From assembly GCA_016859345.1 (NCBI GenBank), contig CM029115.1, positions 15,342,001 to 15,406,000 on the forward strand: a stretch of 64,000 nucleotides of DNA, written 5' to 3'. A program made the position numbers and the translations under genes. Within the stretch, counting starts at the first letter, position 1; every line of letters starts with the position of its first letter. Below are positions 12,593-24,002 of the stretch, piece after piece. The DNA comes from Istiophorus platypterus (Eukaryota > Chordata > Actinopteri > Istiophoriformes > Istiophoridae). The notes beneath the pieces were generated by a model, which ran no database searches, was not told where the DNA came from, and saw only the letters and a list, made by a program, of their open reading frames with translations.

Positions 12593-12982
12593 GTAGATAC
12601 TCTCTAGATCTGCAGATCTGTAGTCACATTTGGTGGTGATAAAAAAGGATGAACAGTAACAGGTATAGAAGTATAATCATTAAACCCTAACTCTGGCATA
12701 AATTTTGAACAGGCTCTCCTTATTTAAATTGAAATTTCATCGAGAGTGGCAAACAAATATTCATTAGCTTGTCTAATCCCCCATTATAACTACTCCTTAA
12801 ATGCTGAATATTCTGTTTCCAGGATTACATTAGCTACACGAAAAGAGCTTATGATTTCAGAATGCTTTAGAAAAACAAAAATAATTAGCTTTATTGAATA
12901 CTGCACTGTATGGCGGCTGAATGCTAAGCAGCTTATTAGTAGTGGACAATACAGTTTAACTGCTACAGAGTGAGAAGAAACA

Positions 12983-13004
12983 TTTTTTTTTTTTTTTTTT
13001 TTTT
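12983..13004. repeat. T22 homopolymer
   Basis: Twenty-two consecutive T. Confidence 0.9.
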
Positions 13005-13257
13005 ACCAATCAAACATAATTTGAGAAGATGGTGTGTTTGTGGACATGCACATGTGTTGTGCGTGTTTGTGTCTGAGTGGACGCTGATAGGCGGTGGGAA
13101 CATGCCTTTAAATTTTTGCTAAAGGTAGAACTTTCCTGTAGAGAAACACAATAAAAAGTGGTGCCTTGTATGTACAGTATTTGTGTGTGCTTGTCTTTTT
13201 TTTGTGTGAATTCTTGAATGACAACACTTTGATTATTAAACTCTTTTTCTATTTTAG

Positions 13258-13550
13258 TCGAAATGTTATTTATTTATATAGCCCAATATCGCAAAACACA
13301 ACATTGCCTCCACTGGGTTAATAATCTTTCCAGCATTATGACACCCTTTGACCCTAGAACCTCAAATCGGACAAGGAAGAACCCCCAACAAGGGGGGGGG
13401 GGTGAAAGAAACCTCAAGAAGAGCAACAGAAAAGGGATCCCTCTTCCAGGACAGACAGACATGCAATAGTTGTCTGTCCAAAAAGAGCAACAAAGTAGAT
13501 TTATACTATAAACAATCAGGAGGCCAAAATTATAGATTCTAAACATTAAG
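13258..13550 (+). mobile_element. Dispersed teleost repeat ('TATATAGCCCAATATC' family)
   Basis: It begins TTATTTATTTATATAGCCCA, continues through TCGGACAAGGAAGAACCCCC, a G10 run and GAAACCTCAAGAAGAGCAAC, and ends near GGGATCCCTCTTCCAGGACA and GACAGACATGCAATAG. These landmarks occur in this order in a very common dispersed repeat of percomorph fish that I recognise but cannot name with confidence. It has no coding capacity of its own; the 90-residue minus-strand ORF is a shadow of the repeat. Confidence 0.65.
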
Positions 13551-14590
13551 GCTTTTCAAATCTTTACAAAATTAAAAAGACGTTGGAGGCCACAGACGTG
13601 ACAACTAATTTAAGTGATTTGTAATATTTTAATCATAAGAAGCCACACACTGAATGATTCAGTCAAGATGCCAGACTACACACAAAAGTTACTGAGTGAC
13701 TTGTCTAGGGACTTGGGATCTCATGGAAACTCGTGTGATCAAATGTGACAAATGTGCAGAACAAACATGGAGGTAGACATCAAGCTGTGTTTTGCATCAA
13801 AAAAGAAAATAACTTGATAGAGTCCACCACTCATAAACTTAAATGGATTTTTTTTTTATAATAAAGCTCTCCATTTATCTCTATTTTTCCTTTTCTTAAG
13901 AATGCAGCTTTTTCTGAACCAGCCTTGTGTTGAGCTTTTGGCCCTTTGAAGTGATTTTGCATTGTATGGTAATTAAATGCACTCCTCTCCTGATAAATGC
14001 TGCTGTTTTTTATTTGTGATTGTTAGTGTTGGTTACTAGTCTTGCTCCATTTATTTGACATTTCTACAAGCTTCGGAGTTCTTTGAAGGTACCTTTGATC
14101 GAATTAAAAAAGCAAATTACCAAGTAATGAAACTAATTACTTTTGCAATAAGTAATTATTAAAGAAATGTTATCAATCTTTCAACGAGTAATATGTAAAG
14201 AGTTATTGTTTGCAAGACTACTCAGCCATTCTGTAGAATCAGTGTCATTCATCAACAGCATAATGATTAATGCATATATTATGACTAAAATAACACTGAC
14301 AAGTGTATTAGTAGCTTGCTGACAGATTTCCAAGAAATGTCAAGTGATGAGGTAACATCATATCAGTCTTTTCATCCTATCATTATATTTCAGATGCTCC
14401 ATTTTAACATTTTGCTTGGGGTTTTCTTTCACTCATTTGCTTCTACACTTTATCTCAGCACCTCACTTTCTTTACACCCTCTTGAGGTTTTTCTTCATGT
14501 CTGTTCCTCACTTTATTACACCCTCTCACCTCTCCCACATCCCTTGTCTCCACCCTCCTTCCCCCTCTGCTTTTTTCACCCTGAGGTGCT

Positions 14591-14635
14591 GAAAAGCAGA
14601 GAAAAGACGTGTTATTTCCAAGCTCTCTGCTTTTC
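14591..14635. repeat. 11-bp inverted repeat, 23-base loop
   Basis: GAAAAGCAGAG (14,591-14,601) pairs exactly with CTCTGCTTTTC (14,625-14,635). A related CTCTGCTTTTTTC lies just upstream near 14,565. It sits in a pyrimidine-rich stretch. Confidence 0.55.
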
Positions 14636-15599
14636 TCTCCTTTTGGTGAGAACACTGAAGTGGCAGCAATACCTGCCTGTGTGTGTCAGTTTGTGTGCTT
14701 GTGTTTGTGTTTGCACCCATGTGAAAGTGTGTGCAGTGTGTGTATTTCAGCTCAAGCTTGCTGTATAAATTTAGTTAAGTGAAAACTCTGGAGAATGAAA
14801 CACAGAGTTCTACTTTTCTCCTTTACAAAAACCATCAGTATGCAATCAGTATGCAAAGATACACACACAAACACACACTAACACACAAACTCACAACTGA
14901 AATACATAGCATGCTCACCCATCCTACCCACCCATTTGGATATTTCACTAAGACTCAAGAAATAATACACACATAAACCCTGACACAGACACACACCCAC
15001 ACTCCACCTACCAACACCTACACAAGACTCACTTCTTTTATCTCCATGCGTCTCACTCTGCGCATGTGTTTCTCTCCTTTCTGGAACCTTTGGACAGACA
15101 GTAGAGAGGAGCATGATGACGATGCTCATGATTGAACCTCGTCAGCTTTGATATGTGTGTATTGTACACTCTTCTTGACACCACAGCCTGAGAGCCACAC
15201 CTCTTCAAAATTACACTTGCGCACACTGGCAGGCAGAAAGGGAGGTAGCTGGGGCATGCGCACTACTCTATAATTGCATAAACAACTTACAAATTTTAGC
15301 CCCTAAGCTTTACTTTTACATACATTTTTCTCTACTAAACATGCAACACTACATCAAAATATGCATTTTAACATTTTACAGCTGAAGATGCACTAAAGGC
15401 AGTACATAGAAAATAAGTGTAGGCACAAAGAGGCATAACAGGTAACCCTGAATAAGAAAGGCCTTAACTAAATGTCCTAAAAGAGACTTGGACCAGTTGA
15501 GATATGTCCCGCTGATATCAATTCAGTGCTCATGCTACCTTTGGTGTCAAATGAAAAAGGCACTGGGATCCAGAAAAAAACCAGGTCTGTCATTATTCC

Positions 15600-15616
15600 G
15601 GGGGGGGGGGGGGGGG
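15600..15616 (+). repeat. G17 homopolymer
   Basis: Seventeen consecutive G in AT-rich surroundings. Confidence 0.9.
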
Positions 15617-16469
15617 TTCTGTATTATGATGGCCATTGCTGTATAACCTCACTCATAAAAGCCAAAATTTCACAAGGAACAATTTGCTCCTGATGACACA
15701 TAACAATAACTAATTGCTGAACACTCTCGAGTCCACAGCACAAACCTAGAGTTAACAATTTAACAATCAATCCCAGGACAAAATGATGCAATCAAATACT
15801 CCAGAGTGAAAAATGAAGGAAAAGCTTTACTTATTTTTTCACATGCAGAAACATTTAAGTTAGTCCTGGGCTGAGTTCTTTGGTATGCAGAGAGCCTTTT
15901 CTTCATTTTTGATTCTTTTGCATTCCTTTTATTTAACCAGAAACAGAAATTTTACCTCCGTACATAGACCTCTGATCTTCTCATTAAAGAAATCTAACAA
16001 TTTAAACCATGAGCAAAATGGAAAGGCATAAATAGCCAACCTAATATTCCAACTCACACAGCACACAATTTAGTATCTTTATAGAAGAGAAAGAGAGAGA
16101 GAGACAGAGAGCGAGAGCATTGTGGGAGGTTTATATGACAAGAAATTAGTGAGTTTGTACCTGTATGTGCTGTTATTTTTCTTATCTTCTCATCCTCATC
16201 TAATAAAAGAACAAGAGGAAGGAAACAGAAATCTCTTCATCCTCATAAAATAGTGACTGTATTCACCGAGCCACAATGATTTTGTCTAAGCCTGCCCTCT
16301 GATTAAAATAAGAATATTTTTTTCCATATGGTTTCCAGCAGAAAAAATTGACAGTGAAGGGAAGATGCTTGAAGGTTTTCCTCTGGGACCAGTTGACAGT
16401 TATATTCAATCTTGGTTACTCTCCATAGGCATTTCCATTGAGAGCTTTCTAGGGAAATACACAGTTGAC

Positions 16470-16520
16470 AGATATGCATTGGTGACTTCAGTCATATGCA
16501 GATGACATATGCAAATGGAG
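16470..16520. promoter_or_regulatory. Triple ATATGCA cluster with octamer motif
   Basis: Three ATATGCA cores lie within 45 bases, at about 16,472, 16,494 and 16,507. The last two form a 13-base near-direct repeat (CATATGCAGATGA, CATATGCAAATGG). The third contains a perfect POU octamer, ATGCAAAT (16,509-16,516). Spaced POU sites suggest an enhancer; function is inference. Confidence 0.35.
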
Positions 16521-16767
16521 AATGACTGGCAAGGCCAGAGGGCATTGGTCAGCCCTGCTCAAACCAGTCACAGTGAAGTTCATCTGTAGAGTAAATTTGG
16601 ATTCGTTGAATTGTTAAAGATTGTTAATTGTTAAATGTTTTACCATCAATTTTATCACTGTTGCTGTTGCTTCCAGCTCCTATTGCACTACAGGATGAAA
16701 AATAAATAAAGGGTACAGTTTTGTCCCTCCACTTTACAGTTTGGCATTTTCAGGAACAACGAGCCTT

Positions 16768-16769
<2 letters not shown>

Positions 16770-16798
<29 letters not shown>
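16770..16798. repeat. T29 homopolymer
   Basis: Twenty-nine consecutive T. The Lys-rich minus-strand ORF here is an artefact of this run. Confidence 0.9.
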
Positions 16799-16800
<2 letters not shown>

Positions 16801-19800
16801 CTATTTTCACCTCTTGCTTATAACAGTAGGTGCCAGTGAGCAATGGGCAGTTAGGCTGTAATTTGAATACATGTAGGAGGTGGTGAGCATCTGTTGTGTA
16901 TGCAGTGTGCAACCATTTATCACCAATAATTCCATGTCCGTGGCTATTGGAATGTGACTTTTATAAATTGTTCAAGAAAGAAAGAATTTACCAATCATAC
17001 ATGTCTGTGCTGGGAAGATCTGGGCCAGGGTCACGCTCTCTCTATATTTCAAATGTCTTGAGCCGTTAGTTGCACAAAGAGGAGGGCTGCATTATGTTTC
17101 TTGAATTATTAGCATGAAGGAGTCAGCATTTTATAGGAGACTTGTTTGAAATCCAGAAGTAGTCCATGGGAAGAATAAAATGAGCCCCTACTTTCACCAT
17201 GGGGAAACAGGAGATGTTTTCTCTTCTTGTAAATATATGATTAAAGTTGAAAATCATGCTTCAGACTAACAGACTGGTGCTCAAATAAGTAAATGAAAGT
17301 GTGTTTAGCTTGCTGCATACCTGACCACTTACATACATAGTGAAGGCAGAAGTTTACAAACGGACATTTAAAAGAGGGAGGATTATTACAACTATGACCG
17401 ATATAACTGAATGAAGTGTGGATACAAAACTCTCGTCTCACAGTCCCCCAGTCCCCCAGTGGGGCCTTGCCTTTTATCTGCAGTCAAGAACCCGGCCTTT
17501 ACAAAAAAAAATTACACTTAGGTTAAGGTTGGCAATAGACTTGCAGCACTTACATAAATCAATATTGTATCCTCACAAGGAGCAGAACCTTTGTTGAAAT
17601 CAAACTGATTCCTTGTGCCCAGTAACTGAAAATAATAACGAAAAAAATATTGAGTTAAAAATACCTGTAACTTGCAGGAAAATTGCACAAATTGCAGGAA
17701 AAAAGAGATGGCCGTAAGAACATACATTAACAGATATGGAAACGAACAGACAGATAGGAAGAAAGGAAGATCACGGAAAGACATTGAAAAACAGATGAAG
17801 AGACGGCCGATATACAGATAAGCAGACACCCAGGGAGACAGCCAAACAACATCAAGTTCTTCACAGTAACAATCCTACAGGGCACCATCTCTCCTGGCAT
17901 CTCATCAATACATGCGCAATATGAAGCTCAGGGGATCCCATCAGAAGTAAAAAGAGCATGTTTCAAGTTTATTTTGCAACTTTTCCCTGATTTACCTACT
18001 TGAAATACAGTTTGTGTGTTTCCAAAATGTTCTATCTCTTCCTCACTCTTTCTTCCTCTTTGTTTTCCCTTCCATCGCTCTCTAACCTCTTACCTCTCTT
18101 TCCCCTTTCCCACTCCCTGGCTTTGCTTTGATGTCTGAGCGCTCAGGGCCATCACTGCTGAATTAGTATTCCCTTCATGATTATTGTTTGATGGGGGTTG
18201 GGTGCGTAATAGGTAAACTGTGTAAATTGGAAATGGAAAGTTGACATTGTCTCTGTGGCTCTTATCAAACTCGGACTAAAAGTGGACAAATTCAAGGTCT
18301 TTTCACTCCAACATGTAACACAGATTAAGTATATACTGTTTGTACAACGTAAGCTTTATAATATACATGGAGTCATCCTTCAAAAAGATTCCTTTATGGG
18401 ATTCCAATGATATTTTGACCTACATGTGACTTAATTTTCATACTAAAAGTGGAATTTGTAAATGTCACTGTGGTACATTATATGTTTTTTCTACTTTGGC
18501 TAAGTACCATGAAAACAAACCTGTGTGTTCTATTTTGCAATAAAAAAGAACTATCACACAGATCATGCTTCTAGCACTTAAACAAGGAAAATTTGCCGTG
18601 ACTTTTTTGTGTAAAGTGGCATTATTAGGTTGCTACAATACCTCCACTGAGATCATGATCTACAATCTATAATCTATAATCTATCAAAAAAATCAGCACT
18701 TCAGAACTATTACATGCAGATGAAACTTCAGACAATAGTGAAGGTATTAGACACAGCGTTTGCTGAGTGGGTGAATTGCGATGTACAGTAGTGGCCAGAT
18801 AAGTAAGAAGACCATTTAATTAGACCGTCTTGATTTCTGAGTAATCAGCTGTCAGCATCCGCATGAGTCAGCTGAGTGTTCAGCCGGCAGATTCAGATGT
18901 CTGATCAGCGTACATCAGTTGATCAGAGCGCTGTCATTGACGGCACAGCCTGTCATGTCTTCTTCGTTCTGTCTCAATTCATTAGTCTTTATTTCTCTCT
19001 TTTTCTGCTTTATGTCCAGTTTGCCCTTCTGTCTTTCCGTCTGTCTGTCTGTCTTCTTCTAGTCAATCACCTTAGTTTTAGAAAACTCATTTAATGCATG
19101 AAGAAAACTTTTGAATTGCAGAGTTGAAATTATTCTGCAGCAGTATGTGAGCACTTGTATTGATTTATATGTCTTGCCACCCTAAGGAGACATGCATCCT
19201 TGTAGAGTCAATGATTAACACTTCAGTCAGTCAGGGCTGCCGACATCTAGCCCCTGTGACGCAGTGCCACAACTGTTGACATTTGGTTTTGATCAATTTG
19301 GTCAAAAAATATTTATTTTTCCCTGCAAAAATACCTTCTTGTCTTAGTTTTTTGCAGTTGATTCCACTTTTTTTTTTTTTTTTTACCTCCACCAAACCCT
19401 AATTCCTCATTTCCTCTTCCCATTCACGTTTTTCATTTCACCTTTTCTTCTCAAGTCCTAACAAAATGATAATTGAATACATCTTCATGATAAATGCATC
19501 ACATTAATATCTGTATAATTATCTGTGTTCATTTAAGCTTGGGGAGGTGAAACAGTTTTAGCTGAGTACAAATACTGGATCGCATGGCTCCCACAGTTCT
19601 CCTCAGCTCTGTTTTAGCATCTTTCAGGTCATTGTTTTGACTTGATTAGCCCTTAGCTGTAGTATTTTGATTTAGTCTCACTGCTCTTATGCACCTTTGT
19701 TTCCAGTCACAGCAGGAAGATATTATTGTGAAAAAAACTAAAATAAGAACTGTAGTGGAGTATGTGACCCCTGAAAAACCAAATATACCCTTAGGTGTTT

Positions 19801-20980
19801 ATGGAGACCAAAATGAAACAAGGAGAGTTAACATTAGTTGGGTGTCAGGAAACATGATTCAAAAGATTGCTAATGTTGTGTGTGATGGATATATGAATAA
19901 GGGAAAAATGAATACCGCCCCCTAAGCTGTTGTGTGATGTTTTGAAAGTTGCATATATTGCACAGTCATTTTGTTTTTTTTCGTCATATGAAGGAGTCGA
20001 TAAAGACCAGCCTTCACCTCCTTAACAAGACTATTTCTGACTAAATACAGGGTTTTGTGTTCATAGAGGCTTCCAGAATTTTATCAGCCTTACAGCCCAG
20101 TTCCCAGTGATTTTGATGCAGCTTCATCTACAGGCTAATATAAGTTTCATGAATCATTAATGAGTCAACGAGAACAGACCGCTTCAGATTTTTTGGCTTC
20201 TAATTATGGGTATTATTTGGCCTCAGTCTGAAAATATGTTAAAATACTGACAACAGTAACAAAAGAATTACTTTGGCATGTACAGTAGTATGTCCAAGAT
20301 GAAGCAGCTCAGCTGCATGGAAACTACATTGTCACTGTTGCCTGGATACAGAGACTGGTGGATTCTGTTAAGATATTGAGATTCAAAATCCTTTTAAGTC
20401 CACCCTGTAAGATTCAGCTTGGGAAAACTTGCCATGTGACTGCAGATAAAACTATATAGTATGTATCATAAGAGGAAATAGATTATCATATCGAAAAGAA
20501 CCGTGCAGAAATTCAAACAGCAAACACATAGCCCTTTTACATCAATCTTCAGCAGTGCAGAGAAAAAGTAAAGAAAGAAAAGTGGCATCAAAACCGGGAA
20601 AAATGTTTAAGGCTGACAGCTATTAACCGAAGACAAGTTTCAATAACATTCAATTCTAAACATATGCTGTGAAGCAGAGCAGGTGATTTCATTCTGAAAG
20701 AATTTCAGGCTGATAGTTCTCACTCCAGGGAAACTGAAATCTTAATAACCCTGAGGCCTTATCTGGCAAAACAACAGTATTCTAATGTGTTTTAGTTACT
20801 GTTTTTGTGTACATGTATGAGTATCATGATCCCACCCCTTTGCAGCCCAAATGACAAAAGTTAAAAACACCCTTCTGTTCCTGCAAGAATCAGATAATAT
20901 CTCCAGGAGGTGGAGAAATGATCAAGGCAGTAATTACATTTGAAACCCCAGCTTTACTGCGTAAAGAAGATATACATACA

Positions 20981-21001
20981 ATTTATATATATATATATAA
21001 A
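20981..21001. repeat. Short (TA)n palindrome
   Basis: A self-complementary TTTATATATATATATATAAA tract. Confidence 0.75.
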
Positions 21002-21100
21002 TACAGTGGGAGCACAGCTGAGAAAAAATTACTAATAGTAGGGGGGAGGAAGTTCTAAATCATTTGCAGAGACATGACCTCGGCACAGTATTTTGTTTAA

Positions 21101-21138
21101 GTGTGTGTGCGTGCGTGCGTGTGCACATGCATGTGTTG

Positions 21139-21197
<59 letters not shown>

Positions 21198-21224
21198 TGT
21201 GTGTGTGTGAGTGTGAGTGTGTGT
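21101..21224. repeat. Long compound (GT)n microsatellite
   Basis: GTGC units lead into about 25 uninterrupted GT repeats (21,141-21,190), then ATGTGT and GAGTGT variants. The ORFs on both strands over it are Cys-Val/Thr-His artefacts. Confidence 0.95.
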
Positions 21225-23029
21225 TTGGGTCTGATGTTGCTCTGTGCAATGTGTACTTGTTTGGGTGGAGCAATGTTGGGAACATTTTATAATTCAGAGA
21301 AATAAATGCTTATTGTTTCTCAAATGTGAACCATGATTAGTCAGACCAGCCTTGACTTCAGCTTAAAATAGTTAACACACACTTTCACACAATCGAAAGA
21401 CTAAACGGTCGAGGTTGGTTTGGCTCCTCAGGTGCTGTGTTTAATTTGTTCTGTTATATGTTTTTCATTTTGGTATTTACGTCTTAGTTAAAAGCAGTTA
21501 AAAGGGCTGGTAATTGCCTTCAGCCTCTGAGATACTGGAAAGAAAATCAGAGGAAAGAAGGTGGCTATTAATTTCTGACCTATACAGTGAAACAGAAGCA
21601 AAGGCTGACTGGCTTTTAAAGTTTTTTTTTTTTTTTCCAACATATTTATTTGCTTTCGTGTCAAGACATGGCAAGGACACACAAATGTGTACGTAATTTC
21701 ATCAGAATTACTTCTCTCTTTAAGATGTAGTGGGTTGTTCTCGTGGTGCATTTTTTAGAATACACTCTGAATACCGAACCTTTCAGCTCATATACCCTGG
21801 GTGAAGTCCCCTGTCAGGACATAAAGCATATTGCTAATAACGATTAACGTTTGTTCATTCTTTATTTGGTTTTCTCTGAGAGGTTATTAAGTTTTAGTCA
21901 ACTCCATGTGTATCAATGAAGACAGTCTAAATATTAGAACCTATCAGTATAACACAGTAGAGTGCAGCTCCAAAAAATGAATATAAAGAATTACAATGGT
22001 ATTGTATACGTGTTGCATTCAGACTACATCAGTTTTTGTGGCTCTGTCTAATTAACTGGGAACTTGGTCCATATGAGGGCAGTGGTAACTCCAACCCCCA
22101 AACAGTAATGGTAGTAACTTTAGTAAATATTAATACTCTAAATGTAACACAGTTTTATGGAGTATATGAATTGAAATCATGCCCAGAAACAGAGAACTTA
22201 AAATATAAATACATTCAAAATCCTCCCAATTGAAGGTAGATTCCCTGTAATCAAAGAGGGCAGATATATTTGGCTGGGCACTGCTGTCCATCAGGCTGCT
22301 GACCTCAACACCCCTGTCTTCATTTTAGTTTCAGCTAGAAGACACTTGAGGCTGCAACTCTAAAAACTCTTTTTACACCAGAACCTTAACTTTCAACTTC
22401 ACTTTTAGGTTAATGTGTTTTTGGGCGGTAAGGTTAAGAACTATTTGGACCTTTATCTGATGCCGTAAGACAGTAATTAAAGTGTTGTTATCCCGTTTTG
22501 CATGAAAATTTTGTTATTTCTGGACTCATTGAATCGTTTCATGGATCATGATGGACACCTTTGAACTATTTCATCAATATGTGTTGACAAAGGTATATTG
22601 ATTAGTTGTAGGAGTCCATGCAAAGCTCTTCCCTCACTGTTGAGGAGTTGAGCGTTGATATTTGCAGGTACTCTCTTGGCCAGTCAGGATAAACCAAATC
22701 CCCCCTTACAAGATATATAAATACTGCAACTGTATCCTGCTTTTGTGTCTGCAAAGTCAGTAACCTACAGAGTGCTGAAGTGACATAGAATCATTTGCCA
22801 GTGCTCAAAGCTACAGTTGCAATGTAGTTTGACAAAGGCTCTATGATGTATAGGGTTGTTTTTAATGCCGATGAAAGCTGTGCTTTCCTTATTAAGTTCT
22901 GTCTGCATAATTTAAAATATTGAATATAAAAATGTACATTGAAAACTTTGTACTCATTTCAAGCAACTCACAACAGTCACAGAAAAAGCACATATCATAA
23001 CTCTTACATTAAATAAAGCCGATATTATT

Positions 23030-23330
23030 TGAAGGCATTATTCAAAAAGTAAAAGGTTTAGCAGCTATTTTCAAGAGAAACAGTCTGATCACATGTCAAA
23101 TCCTTAGAGAAGCATCAGCTACTACAGCAACAAGGAGCATGAAAACTAAAGGCAAACACTGACTTTTCCCCGGGGACAGCATGGAGGCCAGTGCCAGATG
23201 ACCTGAGAGGTCTGTTTGGCTTGTAGACTCTAAGCATGCTCAACATACAAATATTTTGGAGCGATTCCATTCAGTGCTTTATATAAAAGCAAAAGAATAG
23301 TAATGCCGGATCTGTTGTGTACCAGTGAAG
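23030..23330 (-). mobile_element. LINE remnant (L2/CR1-type RT tail)
   Basis: On the minus strand, one frame reads LLLLYKALNGIAPKYL, the hallmark motif C-terminal of the reverse-transcriptase fingers and palm in L2/CR1-group LINEs. It is followed in the next few hundred bases by decayed versions of the RPLRSS...L..VP and FS..AP segments in the expected order. The open frame breaks after the first motif, so this is a dead fragment. The upstream catalytic domain is absent. Confidence 0.65.
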
Positions 23331-23687
23331 TAATTTGATTGTTGCAGTAAACCATTTTTCTTGGTACTTTCTTCTGAGAAAGATTAAGAAAGTTATTAAA
23401 TTGAACTATTCTGCAAGTTACAGAAGAGTGTATGGTCTTAATCTCTCTCACTACTCGGGGCCTCACTATCATGTTAAAGTCTACAAAAGGCACTTCCTAC
23501 CCCTTTATTTACAGACTATAACCCTTTATATCCAGTTCTCTCTCCAATCATTAGAAGGACTAGAAGGTTTAAGGTTCACAAAGCATGCCGCATGCATATG
23601 AACTACAGAAACCAGATGGGGGCCTTGGGAGGAGGACAGCCACTGAGCCCTTTATAACAACAGGGCCAACCATTGGCTGACCATTTA

Positions 23688-24002
23688 TCAGTAGTGTGAT
23701 AAGACCATCTGTGAAGAATACTGGTTCATTGTAATTGATGTAATTTTTCCCCTTTTATTTGCGGAAAGAAAGTCAAAAGGATTCGACAGCCATTTATAGC
23801 CTTTACTGCTAGGTGTTGGATCAGTCCTGGGTGAAACAGCACATGCAACACCAAATGCAAAAAGCCTGTGAGAGGGCTGCACCTCGTTTCCCCCATACAT
23901 GGCCAAGTAATCTGGGTTCACCGGGAGAAATCTCTCTTCAGAGATCAGATTTCCCTCATCCCCTAGCCTGATTGCCAGGTTATCAGGTTTCTTGTTGCAC
24001 AT
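23688..24002 (-). other. Unassigned 104-codon ORF
   Basis: The frame has a balanced composition, with runs such as PDNLAIRLGDEGNLISEERF and a possible acceptor (TTTTCACCAGTAG) just before codon-like sequence, plus an AATAAA inside its 3' end. I recognise no domain, and the downstream minus-strand neighbour is a LINE tail. It could be a decayed retro-element coding region, an exon or chance. Confidence 0.15.

Larger units (their letters stand above)
7706..13257. other. Noncoding stretch with candidate regulatory blocks
   Basis: No supported gene. It contains the GACT microsatellite, the 9,180 dispersed repeat, a homeodomain-site-rich block at 9,950-10,050, a GC-elevated low-stop block at 11,940-12,300, a 15-bp perfect hairpin at 12,556 and a T22 tract at 12,983-13,004. 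Confidence 0.5.
13551..23029. other. Noncoding stretch with microsatellites and possible enhancers
   Basis: No supported gene. Besides the listed repeats there is a 7-base tandem (CTATAAT, three copies near 18,662-18,684) and a GTCT tract near 19,036-19,052. A conserved-looking block occurs at 20,080-20,200 with ATGAATCATTAATGAGTCAA. The 78-codon frame at 19,689-19,925 has no recognisable motif. Confidence 0.5.

Noticed and set aside
19689..19925. 78-codon plus-strand ORF
   Set aside because: Composition is plausible but there is no domain, splice site or repeat match; random open frames of this length are expected in 64 kb.
21093..21305. Cys-Val and Thr-His repeat ORFs
   Set aside because: Translations of the GT/CA microsatellite; the same applies at 5,105-5,413, 33,739-33,945 and 54,839-55,054.
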